DNA of 64,000 nucleotides, from NCBI GenBank assembly GCA_037439425.1, contig JBBIWA010000002.1, forward strand, positions 62,001 to 126,000, given 5' to 3'. Positions 7,303 to 15,133 of the stretch are shown piece by piece (positions within the stretch are counted from its first letter, which is position 1; each line of letters starts with the position of its first letter). Under the pieces are notes generated by a model. That model saw nothing but the letters and a program-made list of their open reading frames with translations. It ran no database searches and was not told the origin of the DNA. A program made the position numbers and the translations under genes. The stretch comes from JBBIWA01 sp037439425 (GTDB lineage Bacteria > Acidobacteriota > Blastocatellia > RBC074).

Positions 7303-8370
7303 CTAACATTGAGGCGGATGGATGGGAATTTCCAAAGCATCGGTCGTGAGCGTCAGCTGATGAAGATTGTGGCCACTATTGAAGATCGCCTGGGGGCGAG
7401 GATTGAAGTTAAGCACGGCGCCGAAGAGACCAGCTCCATCCGCGGACCAGAAAGCCATCCAGCCGCTGCGCCCCTTCGGGATTACTTCGGAAAAGACCGG
7501 ATCGGTCAGCGGAAATCTATCTGAGAGGAAGCGGCGGGTCTGACAGAAGGGCTCTTCGTCCTCGAAGGGGTAGTCACTGCCAGCATCATCAAACAGCAGT
7601 CCGCAGAGCTTGCCCACAGAACTGGCTCTTCCGTGAAGCGAACCGCCTGCCCGGTTGATAACCAGCAGCGTCCTGTGGTCATCCTGAAGGCTCAAGAGAT
7701 GATCGATAGCCAACACAGCGGGCACTTGATTGTAGTGTCTACCATCGAAAACCAGCGTGGCCAGCACGCTGCTAGCGCTGTAGCCCGGCAGCCGTTGGCC
7801 ATCCACATGGCCAAACAGAGCGGAGATGGCTTCAGCAGCGAGATAAGCCCCGTGCCCGGAGATCAGTTTGACCGAGAGGCTGCCCATCAGGTGGTTCCAA
7901 TTGATCGGGATGCCGGTGGCCTTGTCTATAGCAACGGCGATGATGTAGCCTCTAACACCTGGATCCATCTCCGAAGCGAGAAAGCTGACCGTCTGCTGCG
8001 GCGTCAGACAGAGCATCGCATCAGCCGGTGAACAGGTTACACCATCTACGAAGAACAGGTGAACTGCCACCGAACCGGATGAAGCAGTGTTAGTGAGAGT
8101 AATCCGCGTATTTTCCAGATGGGGGCTGGTGGCGCTCGAAGTATAAAAATTATAGAAGAGAACAGAACCGGACTTCTGATCATTGATCGGCGTTGAAGCA
8201 GGGATCGGCAAACCTGCTTCTGCTGCGTTGACTACCACGTTGAAGCTCAGCAAGGCTAGCACCAGTCGCAGCGGCGAGGTTAAAAGTGGGGTGAAATGGT
8301 TCAATAATGTAGGCATTATCCGACCTTTGACGGTCCAAATCATGGGGGTTGCGCCAATGTAGGATTCCAT
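7303..8370 (-). CDS. Exported protein of unknown family (paralogue of the 22.7-24.1 kb protein)
   Basis: A protein of up to 355 residues. A hydrophobic stretch, RLVLALLSFNVVVNAAEA (around residues 36-53), looks like the core of a signal peptide. The ATG at 8316 (MPTLLNHF) is a plausible start as well as 8370, and neither has a strong ribosome site. After the signal comes a block almost shared with the protein encoded at 22728-24101: QKSGSVLFYNFYTSSAT, then ITLTNTASSGSV, LFFVDGVTC, QQTVSFLASEMDPGVRGYI and VAIDKATG. This looks like a beta-rich domain with a disulphide pair around the C-x(n)-C segment. No enzyme motif is visible. The gene stands alone, facing away from the cytochrome gene. Confidence 0.78.
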   Translation of the reverse strand: MESYIGATPMIWTVKGRIMPTLLNHFTPLLTSPLRLVLALLSFNVVVNAAEAGLPIPASTPINDQKSGSVLFYNFYTSSATSPHLENTRITLTNTASSGSVAVHLFFVDGVTCSPADAMLCLTPQQTVSFLASEMDPGVRGYIIAVAIDKATGIPINWNHLMGSLSVKLISGHGAYLAAEAISALFGHVDGQRLPGYSASSVLATLVFDGRHYNQVPAVLAIDHLLSLQDDHRTLLVINRAGGSLHGRASSVGKLCGLLFDDAGSDYPFEDEEPFCQTRRFLSDRFPLTDPVFSEVIPKGRSGWMAFWSADGAGLFGAVLNFNPRPQAIFNSGHNLHQLTLTTDALEIPIHPPQC

Positions 8371-8503
8371 ATCCTACCTGAGTGCCGGTCAAACTAGTAG
8401 CAGCCAAGCTCTCACCGGCAATCCAAATTAATAAAATGATCGTTCTTTTACTTATTCCACAACGAGTTTGATCTAAATCACAATCCACAAAGAGGCTCAG
8501 AAG

Positions 8504-9052
8504 ATGACTCGGAAGAAAAACCATCAACAAAGCAGCAACCCACCCACCAGTTCAAGCTACAACAGGCTCAAGCGGCTTCTCACCGCCGCTTTCATTCTCG
8601 GCTTCTTCAGCGTCTACCTGATAGACCTGCCCCTGGTCTCTTCGCAGGAAAAGACCGACCAGGAGAAAGTCGGCTTCAAATCAGTCGAGCCGATCTTCGA
8701 GGAGAAGTGTCTGCCTTGCCATAATCAGAAGACCAGATCGGGTGGCCTCAGCATGGAGACCTTCGAGGACTTGATGAAAGGCGGCAAGAATGGCCCAGCG
8801 ATTGTGCCCGGCAAAAGCGTCGAAAGCCGCATGGTCAAAATGCTAGAAGGAACTATCACACCCAAGATGCCCCTGGCTGACGAACTTCCGGCTGAAGAGA
8901 TCAACATCATCAAGCAGTGGATCGACGCAGGCGCGCCCGGCCCGACGAAAGAGGCAGACAAAGAGCCGAAGAAGGAGCCTGACAAGCCTCAATTGCCTGA
9001 GCTCAGGCCAACCTTGCTAGTTAACCAATCCTATGGAGGAAGCAATGGCTAG
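8504..9052 (+). CDS. Planctomycete-type cytochrome c domain protein (PSCyt1)
   Basis: A 182-residue exported single-haem protein. Residues 22-48 form an uncleaved or cleaved signal (LKRLLTAAFILGFFSVYLIDL). The PSCyt1 domain follows: VEPIFEEKCLPCHNQK with the haem-binding C-L-P-C-H, then SGGLSMETFEDLMKGGKNG, IVPGKSVESRMVKMLEG, KMPLADELP with the likely Met ligand, and INIIKQWIDAGAPGP. A Lys/Glu/Pro-rich tail (TKEADKEPKKEPDKPQLPE) ends the protein. In relatives this domain is often followed by WD40 or DUF1549 domains; here it stands alone. The stop overlaps the amidase start by 8 bases, so the two genes are translationally coupled. Confidence 0.88.
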   Translation: MTRKKNHQQSSNPPTSSSYNRLKRLLTAAFILGFFSVYLIDLPLVSSQEKTDQEKVGFKSVEPIFEEKCLPCHNQKTRSGGLSMETFEDLMKGGKNGPAIVPGKSVESRMVKMLEGTITPKMPLADELPAEEINIIKQWIDAGAPGPTKEADKEPKKEPDKPQLPELRPTLLVNQSYGGSNG

Positions 9053-9680
9053 AGGCACAGTGGTTATAGACCCAGGTCACGGCGGCTCGGTGGAAGTTGG
9101 CGGCTCATCTCCGAACAATGCCGTCAGTCCTAGCGGTGTGCTGGAGAAGAATATCACTCTGCAGATGGGCTTCCTCGTCCGGCAGACACTCGAAGAGTTA
9201 AGCTTCGCTGGTGGCCACACCATCAAAGCAGTGCTCACCCGAGAGTCCGATGTGAATCTCGGCCTTCGAGATCGGGCCCGCGTCGCTAAGAAGCACAAGG
9301 CTGACCTCTTCCTGAGCATTCATTGCAATGCTTCGGTCGAGCATAAGGCCAGAGGCGTCGAAACGCTCATCAGCCCGCAAGCCTCCAATACGAACTTCGC
9401 GGCTGACAAAGCCTTCGCGCAGAAGATTCAGAAGGCCGTCTTCACCGCCATCAAAGCTCACAATCCAAACACCAAAGACCGCAAAGTCAAGGAGCAAAAA
9501 CTCGGCGTGCTGCGTGACGAACACCTCGGTGGCAAAGCTCGCGCCTGTCTGGTTGAACTCGAATTCATTGATGTCAAAGCGGTGGATGAGCTACTCAACA
9601 TCGGCCCCCATGCGCCGCAGGTACGCAGCGACATCGCCAGAGCCATTGCCGCAGCGATTATTGAAGAATTGTCAGCGTGA
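9045..9680 (+). CDS. N-acetylmuramoyl-L-alanine amidase (Amidase_3 domain)
   Basis: A 211-residue zinc amidase of the AmiC/LytC type that cleaves the bond between muramic acid and the peptide stem of peptidoglycan. Zinc ligands are His12 (DPGHGG), Glu34 (SGVLEKN) and His93 (SIHCNA); the catalytic glutamate lies in LVELEF (Glu171/Glu173). The catalytic domain makes up the whole protein. No signal peptide is visible, which is unusual for an enzyme acting on the wall. The ATG at 9045 is chosen because GGAGGA lies five bases upstream; an ATG at 9033 is in frame but lacks a site. It overlaps the cytochrome gene. Confidence 0.92.
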   Translation: MARGTVVIDPGHGGSVEVGGSSPNNAVSPSGVLEKNITLQMGFLVRQTLEELSFAGGHTIKAVLTRESDVNLGLRDRARVAKKHKADLFLSIHCNASVEHKARGVETLISPQASNTNFAADKAFAQKIQKAVFTAIKAHNPNTKDRKVKEQKLGVLRDEHLGGKARACLVELEFIDVKAVDELLNIGPHAPQVRSDIARAIAAAIIEELSA

Positions 9681-9698
9681 AGATGAAGGCCTGAGTAA

Positions 9699-9716
9699 GC
9701 ACGCTTGCGAGCGTGC
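9699..9716. repeat. GCACGCT-N4-AGCGTGC palindrome
   Basis: A 7-bp perfect stem (GCACGCT/AGCGTGC) with loop TGCG lies just after the amidase stop. The same palindrome with slightly different loops occurs at 19219-19235, 19302-19318 and within 36420-36660, so this is one member of a dispersed family. Confidence 0.7.
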
Positions 9717-9771
9717 CTGACTTGCACAGTAGCACAGCATGCAAGATGCGCGCTGAAGATGCGTGCTGTGA

Positions 9772-9871
9772 GGGTGAGTCCCACTTTTAATTGCGCCCCC
9801 TCTACCCATTTGGGGGGAGCTTCTTGGCTGGGTGCGCTCTTCAGGGTAAGTCCCACTTTTAATTGCACCCC
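9772..9871. repeat. Imperfect 28-bp direct repeat, 72-bp spacing
   Basis: Two copies (9772-9799 and 9844-9871) share AGTCCCACTTTTAATTGC with two mismatches over 28 bases. The GTCCCACTTTTAA core recalls the multiple terminal repeats seen at the ends of some insertion sequences, but no transposase is nearby. It may be a leftover IS end or a regulatory tandem site. Confidence 0.65.
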
Positions 9872-9919
9872 TGCGCTAAAGTAAAAGCCGGCCTGCGCGC
9901 GCTGCAGCGGTCTTCCTCT

Positions 9920-12310
9920 CTATCCGGCGCTTCCGGTCAGCTCTTTATCCTCCGGGGCAGAGGTATAATAGCGATACCTGTAGGCGTAGTAGTTGTAGTA
10001 TCCGTCGCGCTTCATATCAACATTATTGAGCACCACACCGATCAGCTTGGCGCCGACAGCGGTCAGCTCATTGCGGGCATGGCGGACCGCCTCGCGCGTG
10101 CTCTTCCCGCCATGCACCACCAGGATCACTCCATCCACCAGCGTTGAGAGAATAATTGAATCAGCCACATTGATTACCGGTGGCGCATCCACCAAAACAT
10201 AGTCATAACGAGATGAGAGCACCTTCAGCAGGTTCTTCATCCTCTCGGAGCTAACCAATTCGGCAGGATTGGGCGGCAGCGGGCCAGAAGGCAGCAGCGA
10301 CAAATTCGGCACAGGCAACTCGCAGATGAGCTCTTCCAGCTCAACATCGCCTGACAGATAAGATGACAGCCCTAACGTTTGATCCACTCCAAATACCTTA
10401 TGAGTAGCTGGACGGCGCAAATCGCAATCAATAATCAAGACCGAAGCGCCCAGTTGGCCGAGCGAGATTGCCATGTTGATGGTAGTGGTAGTCTTTCCAT
10501 CGGCTGGCTGCCCGCTGGTCACCAGGATCGTTCTGGGTGGCCCACCGGCTGAAGAGAGCAGAAGCGAGGTCCGCAGCAAGCGATAAGCTTCGGCAGCCTC
10601 AGCCCGGCCCTGAACCAACATGCCATTCAACCTGGCCAGGCGCTCCGTGGCGGCTTCAAGCCGGCCCACACTCTTCTTCGCGGCCAGATGCCGCGTTTTG
10701 AGCTCGCTGATCGAGGGGATAACGGCTAATGTAGGTAACTGAGTATAGCGATGGACATCATCCACGTTCTTGATCGTATTGTCCAGATATTCGAGGAAGA
10801 AGGCCAGCCCGATACCAGCCATCAAACTCAGCAGCAGCCCCAGGGCGACTGTCGTCAGACGCCGCGGTCCGACCGGATCCACTGGGATCCCGGCCGGTTC
10901 GATGAGGCGAATATTGTTGGTCTGCTGCGCTTGCTCCACCCTGGCTTGATTAGTCTTTTGGAGGAATTCCGTATAGAGCGCATTCGCCGTGTCCACCTCT
11001 TTCTTGAGAATATTGTACTGAATGGCTGCTTGATTTTGCTGGACCGCTTCGCCTTTAGCCTGACTAAGCGCCAACTTTAATGATTGCTCGTCCCTGAGCG
11101 CGCGTTCATAATCAGCCTTGAGCTTGTTCTCCAGCGCTTTGGTGCTGGCGTTAATGCGCTCAGAAATAGCGGCCAGTTGTTTATTGATCTCTATCACCTT
11201 GGGATTTTCTGGCCCATAGGTGAGATCTAGCTGCACCGCCCGAAGAGAGAGATCATCATATTCTTTCTGCAGCGCCACAATCTTCGGATCGGCAAACGCC
11301 TCAGGAAGCTGGGCAACGCGCCCCTGCTTGACCTCTTCATAAAGCGACTGTTTGAGAATCCGATCCACCTCAGCCCGCATAACCTGTGCGTGCAGCCCGG
11401 CCAATTTCCCCGAAGTCAAAGTTTCATTACCTTCCAGGGAAAAGATATTGTTTCGGCGAGTGTAGTCAACGAGAGCCTGCTCGGCCCTTTCAACCCTGGC
11501 TTTGAGTTCGCGCGTGGAGCGATCCAGCCAACTCGAGGTCTTAAAAAACCTCTGGGTCTTGGTTTGAAAGTTGCGCTCAATGAAGCTCTGCGCCACTCCA
11601 TTAGCCACCACCGCGGCAATGATCGGGTTGGTATGAGTAAAAGAGATTTTGATCCCGCGCGTATCTCGGATTGGCTCCACCCGCAACCCGTTTTGCAAGA
11701 TTCCGACAAACGGCCGCAAGCGCATACTCTCGGCAGGTGGCCTCCGGCTCCCTTCTTCGGAGGGCAACTCTATCTCAGGCAAGGGCAGGGCTAACTCTTC
11801 CGCGTCCTGAAGCTTGATGCTTGAGCCGCTCAACGCATCCCATAGCGATCTCTTCCCGGATTCGGCAAAGCGCGGATCCTGATCCAGTTTCAGGGCTACC
11901 ACTACATCTTCCAGCAGTGGACGGCTTTGAAGCATCAGCATCTTCGTCTTGACGTTGATCAAATACTGCGGATCAGAGTCGTCATTCTGGATCATTAACT
12001 CGCCAGACTTAAACAGCGCTGTATTATCTTTTCCTACTTCAACGATGGTAGAGGCCTGGTAAATATTTTTGGTCCGGATAGCCTCAATGGCCACGGTGAT
12101 CGTGACGATGGTTATAATGACCAGGATAAGCCAGAGCCGCTTGCGGACGACCCGCCATACATCCCGCAGATCAATCCCTTGCTCCTCAGTCTCCTGAGTT
12201 TGCTCAAACGGGGTTTCGGGATATCCAATCACCTTATGATAGCCAAGCCGTGCCAAGGCTGCTTCATTAAGCTGAGTGAGTTGTTCAGTCTTGATTTTAT
12301 CATCTGCCAT
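9920..12310 (-). CDS. Polysaccharide co-polymerase / BY-type tyrosine autokinase (Wzc-like)
   Basis: A 796-residue inner-membrane protein combining a Wzz/GNVR chain-length regulator with a cytoplasmic tyrosine kinase, as in Wzc. It governs export and length of exopolysaccharide. The first membrane helix is near residue 80 (LWLILVIITIVTITVAIEA). The periplasmic part is a long coiled coil with the GNVR-like segment, and a second helix (TTVALGLLLSLMAGIGLAFF) returns to the cytoplasm. The kinase shows Walker A (SGQPADGKTTTT, near residue 600), Walker A' (VLIIDCDLRRP) and Walker B (YVLVDAPP). The C-terminal tyrosine cluster YYNYYAYRYRYYTS is where autophosphorylation occurs. The ATG at 12310 follows AAGGAG by seven to eight bases. 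It lies downstream of the polymerase/ligase gene on the same strand. Confidence 0.94.
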   Translation of the reverse strand: MADDKIKTEQLTQLNEAALARLGYHKVIGYPETPFEQTQETEEQGIDLRDVWRVVRKRLWLILVIITIVTITVAIEAIRTKNIYQASTIVEVGKDNTALFKSGELMIQNDDSDPQYLINVKTKMLMLQSRPLLEDVVVALKLDQDPRFAESGKRSLWDALSGSSIKLQDAEELALPLPEIELPSEEGSRRPPAESMRLRPFVGILQNGLRVEPIRDTRGIKISFTHTNPIIAAVVANGVAQSFIERNFQTKTQRFFKTSSWLDRSTRELKARVERAEQALVDYTRRNNIFSLEGNETLTSGKLAGLHAQVMRAEVDRILKQSLYEEVKQGRVAQLPEAFADPKIVALQKEYDDLSLRAVQLDLTYGPENPKVIEINKQLAAISERINASTKALENKLKADYERALRDEQSLKLALSQAKGEAVQQNQAAIQYNILKKEVDTANALYTEFLQKTNQARVEQAQQTNNIRLIEPAGIPVDPVGPRRLTTVALGLLLSLMAGIGLAFFLEYLDNTIKNVDDVHRYTQLPTLAVIPSISELKTRHLAAKKSVGRLEAATERLARLNGMLVQGRAEAAEAYRLLRTSLLLSSAGGPPRTILVTSGQPADGKTTTTINMAISLGQLGASVLIIDCDLRRPATHKVFGVDQTLGLSSYLSGDVELEELICELPVPNLSLLPSGPLPPNPAELVSSERMKNLLKVLSSRYDYVLVDAPPVINVADSIILSTLVDGVILVVHGGKSTREAVRHARNELTAVGAKLIGVVLNNVDMKRDGYYNYYAYRYRYYTSAPEDKELTGSAG

Positions 12311-12361
12311 AGAGGGCACTCCTTGTGACACACTCGATCTCGATAATGATAGACCTCTCAC

Positions 12362-12938
12362 TGCTACTGGCCAGGTGGAGCAGCAAGATAGCCCACACCC
12401 GGACCAAACTCATCCGGCAGCATCACAATTTTTCAATGGACAACTGAGAGCTTTAGCCCCCTCTACGCCAAAGCGAGAAATAAACTTTAACAGTCACGAA
12501 GGGGCTTTTGAGGAACCAACTCTCCGGGGAGAAAGTTGTTGGGGCTTGACGATTCCCACTTCCTGATCCATCGCTGTCCCACTACAGCAATCCCACTAAC
12601 TTCACAGAAACTATTTGAGAAACGATACTGCTGATCAGCTAATTGCCTTGCTGGAAGACTGAGCTTGAGCTGACTAGTCTCAGATGGACTCCTTGAGTTT
12701 AATGAAGCTCGACGTAACTGAACAAATCCTTCTGCACTCAATGGTTGACTCCTGAGTCTGCATTCAAGTGGCAGTCAAAATTCTTTTCTGCCCCGCTTCA
12801 TCTAGCTTCTATCTACTGTGGGCAAAAGTGTTATTGGCGCCACTATTGCACCATAATCCTCTGACCAAGTCAACCGGGTTCCGAAGTACCACGGGCAGTA
12901 GCGCATGCGCGCCAGGATAAGGCTAAACAGTTTCTCCG
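12362..12938. other. Non-coding spacer upstream of the tyrosine-kinase gene
   Basis: About 580 bases with only short frames that have no recognisable similarity or ribosome site. It must hold the promoter of the kinase gene if that gene is not transcribed from the polymerase gene upstream. Confidence 0.5.
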
Positions 12939-13014
12939 AATCCCCTGAAGCGGCAGTTGGGAAATCCTTCAAGCTTGTCCTGACCCCAATCTTTTCACTG
13001 GCAGCGACTACAAA

Positions 13015-13178
13015 TGCCACGAGCTTGCCTCGTGGTAATTCACCTTGTCGGCTAGGCAAGCTTCTGAGCTACTGATGCCACGAGCTTGCCTCGTGGTGAT
13101 TCACGTTGTCGGCTAGGCAAGCTTCTGAGCTACCGATGCCACGAGCTTGCCTCGTGGTAATTCACGTTGTCAGCTACT
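13015..13178. repeat. Tandem array A, 61-bp units (2.7 copies)
   Basis: Units start at 13015, 13076 and 13137; the third is truncated. Each begins TGCCACGAGCTTGCCTCGTGG, which contains a perfect 7-bp hairpin (CCACGAG-CTTGC-CTCGTGG). Copies differ at only a few positions and there are no variable spacers. Confidence 0.92.
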
Positions 13179-13180
13179 GT

Positions 13181-13322
13181 CTCGTGGCATCTTCAATGCT
13201 CGCCTAGTTCCCTGTAGCCACCAGCGTGAAGCTCCACAAGACTTCTCTCGTGGCATCTTCAATGCTCGCCTAGTTCCCTGTAGCCACCAGCGTGAAGCTC
13301 CACAAGACTTCTCTCGTGGCAT
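13181..13322. repeat. Tandem array B, 66-bp units (2.2 copies)
   Basis: Units start at 13181, 13247 and 13313, the last only about 10 bases long. The two full copies are identical. The unit begins CTCGTGGCAT, the reverse complement of the ATGCCACGAG that begins array A. Since 66 is a multiple of three, it yields accidental repetitive open frames that should not be taken as a gene. Confidence 0.92.
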
Positions 13323-13721
13323 CGGCATACAAAAACTTGGGTAATGACAAAGGTTCAAGCCCAGCCTATTCGGAAGGCTGCAACTCTCTCGCAGTTCCAC
13401 AAAGCAGTTGGGGGATGGTCCAACTCTAGCCTCTCGGTTCGGTGAGCCCTCCTCATCAGGGGGGCAGGAAGCTAGGACCTGAACGATCCCCAAATGCCGC
13501 TTCAGGGGATTGGGCCTAAGTACTGTGCGCCGCAATTACGCCGTCAGTCGTCGTGAGACAGAATCACGGATTTTGCAATCCGTTAGCTTTCAGGCTAACT
13601 GGCGGAGTATTTATGGCGCATTGTACTAAGCTTTTCACCCTCATCCTGGCGCGCAGGGGGCAGTAGCAAGCGTAGCCCCCTGAGCCGGTCGCTTGAGGAA
13701 GAGCCACTTGCGGTACTGAAG

Positions 13722-15011
13722 TCACGCCTGTGAAAAGCGCGAGCGCAGCGAGCAATAATTGAGCTGCGAAACCACGGCCGAAAGAAAAAGAAAGAGTAGA
13801 GCGTGAGACGGCAACTGAAGATTGAACTCAAACAGGCTATGAACCAGGATGCCAAAGATTGCTGCCCCGCAACCGAGCGCCAGCCCGGCAGCCAGTGGAT
13901 CTGACAAGCGACTGCCACGACCAATGGCGCGAAAGATCGTGATGACAAACCAGAGCGCCAATGCGCCGCCAACTATCCCGCTATCAGCCAGCACCTGTAG
14001 ATAATCATTGTGCGACTGGGCCACCATCCCGGCCGATCCGTTATACTGACTGTAAATAGGATAGGCCGTCGGATAAGCGCCGATGCCTACTCCCAGAAAA
14101 GGATGCGCCCGGATTAAAGCCCAGGTGTCGCGCCAGATCCAACCTCTGCTCATATAGAAACTCTCGTCCGCGCTTTCCGTAATCCGATTGATCACCGGAT
14201 CAGCTCCCATGCGGAAAATGCCTGCTACGATGGCCACCACGATGGCCGTGATCGCTCCGATCTGCCTGAGCCTGATATTCAGCGATGATGCTCCTTCCAT
14301 CCTACCCATAGGCGAACTCATCGCCAGAATGAACATCATTTGAGTAAAGAGGCTGATCATCCCGCCACGAGAGAGCGAAAAGATCGCAGCTATTGCCATC
14401 ACTGCGGCCGCGAACCCATAAAATAACCGCTCCTCAAATCGCCCCACTCGCGCCACGATCAGAGCTATCGGAATTGGAATCAGCAGTTCCATGTAGCCGG
14501 CAAAGTGATTGCGATTCACAAAAGGGCCAAAAGGGAAAGTCCTGGTCGGGCGCACCCAATAAAAACTCCCTTCCCAGGTCAGCCGCTGCACAATGGTCAG
14601 GATCGCCAGCGCCAGCCCATAAATGACCACAAATCTCGCCAGCGTCTTTAGCCGCTCTCGCCCGGTCAAAAAATTAGCCGCCAGCAGGAAAGCCAGAAAC
14701 AGAAAAAAGATCAGCCCCGTCGCTGCGCGGGTCGCCTCAACGTTGAGCGAGAGGCTCCACCGGTTGCCATTGTTATCCACAATCGCCACACTCTGAAGTA
14801 GCCCGATCAAGATAAATGCCGCCAGAGGCAACGCCACAGCCGGCACTTTGAGTTCAAGTCTCTTCTCCCTCAACACCTTAAGGGCCCACAACAGCAGCAA
14901 CACGATCACCAAAATTTCAAAGATCGCTACAGACCAGGCCTCGACCGCGCCGTGCGCTAACGCGGTGAAAGCAATAAGCACGTACAGCCCAATGACAATC
15001 GTGCGATCCAT
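13722..15011 (-). CDS. O-antigen ligase / polysaccharide polymerase family membrane protein (Wzy_C)
   Basis: A 429-residue integral membrane protein with about eleven hydrophobic helices. It carries the signature of the O-antigen ligase/polymerase family: the short motif GPFVNRNHFAGYMELLIP in the large loop region. After it comes a periplasmic loop with RAHPFLGVGIGAYPTAYP and SHNDYLQVLADSGIVGG, where the His-Asn-Asp segment is typical. Such enzymes join lipid-linked repeat units or ligate finished chain to an acceptor. Placed just upstream of the Wzc-like kinase and downstream of a TPR protein, it is probably the polymerase of an exopolysaccharide or the ligase of a surface glycan. The first helix begins almost at the start codon, supporting the ATG at 15011. 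Confidence 0.88.
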   Translation of the reverse strand: MDRTIVIGLYVLIAFTALAHGAVEAWSVAIFEILVIVLLLLWALKVLREKRLELKVPAVALPLAAFILIGLLQSVAIVDNNGNRWSLSLNVEATRAATGLIFFLFLAFLLAANFLTGRERLKTLARFVVIYGLALAILTIVQRLTWEGSFYWVRPTRTFPFGPFVNRNHFAGYMELLIPIPIALIVARVGRFEERLFYGFAAAVMAIAAIFSLSRGGMISLFTQMMFILAMSSPMGRMEGASSLNIRLRQIGAITAIVVAIVAGIFRMGADPVINRITESADESFYMSRGWIWRDTWALIRAHPFLGVGIGAYPTAYPIYSQYNGSAGMVAQSHNDYLQVLADSGIVGGALALWFVITIFRAIGRGSRLSDPLAAGLALGCGAAIFGILVHSLFEFNLQLPSHALLFLFLSAVVSQLNYCSLRSRFSQA

Positions 15012-15040
15012 ATTCAGACTTGAGAACCGGGACGATGCAT

Positions 15041-15112
15041 TGAAGATAGAAGATCGAGGATCGAAGATTGACGCCTCTCCCGTCTATCCTCGATCCTCCA
15101 CCCTCGAGCTGC
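15041..15112. repeat. GATCGAGGATCGA simple inverted repeat
   Basis: AGATCGAGGATCGAAGATTG on the left faces CTATCCTCGATCCTCCACC on the right, giving an imperfect hairpin in the gap between the polymerase and TPR genes. Simple repeats of this type are scattered through other spacers of the window. Confidence 0.65.
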
Positions 15113-15133
15113 GACAATAGGCCTTCGCGGAGG

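Larger units (their letters stand above)
12939..13511. repeat. Composite element: 23-bp inverted ends enclosing two tandem arrays
   Basis: The left end AATCCCCTGAAGCGGCA continues as GTTGGG (12939-12961). It recurs in inverted form at 13489-13511 with a single mismatch over 23 bases. Between the ends lie array A (61-bp units) and array B (66-bp units), whose shared CTCGTGGCAT core is in opposite orientation in the two arrays. The 573-bp unit therefore looks like one mobile or amplifying palindromic element. No transposase is encoded. Confidence 0.7.

Noticed and set aside
13015..13322. Tandem arrays could be taken for a CRISPR array
   Set aside because: The copies are contiguous and whole units repeat, without a constant repeat alternating with unique spacers; there are no cas genes in the window.
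13170..13535. 121-codon minus-strand frame through array B
   Set aside because: It is created by the 66-bp units (divisible by three) and contains nothing but repeat-derived sequence in its core.
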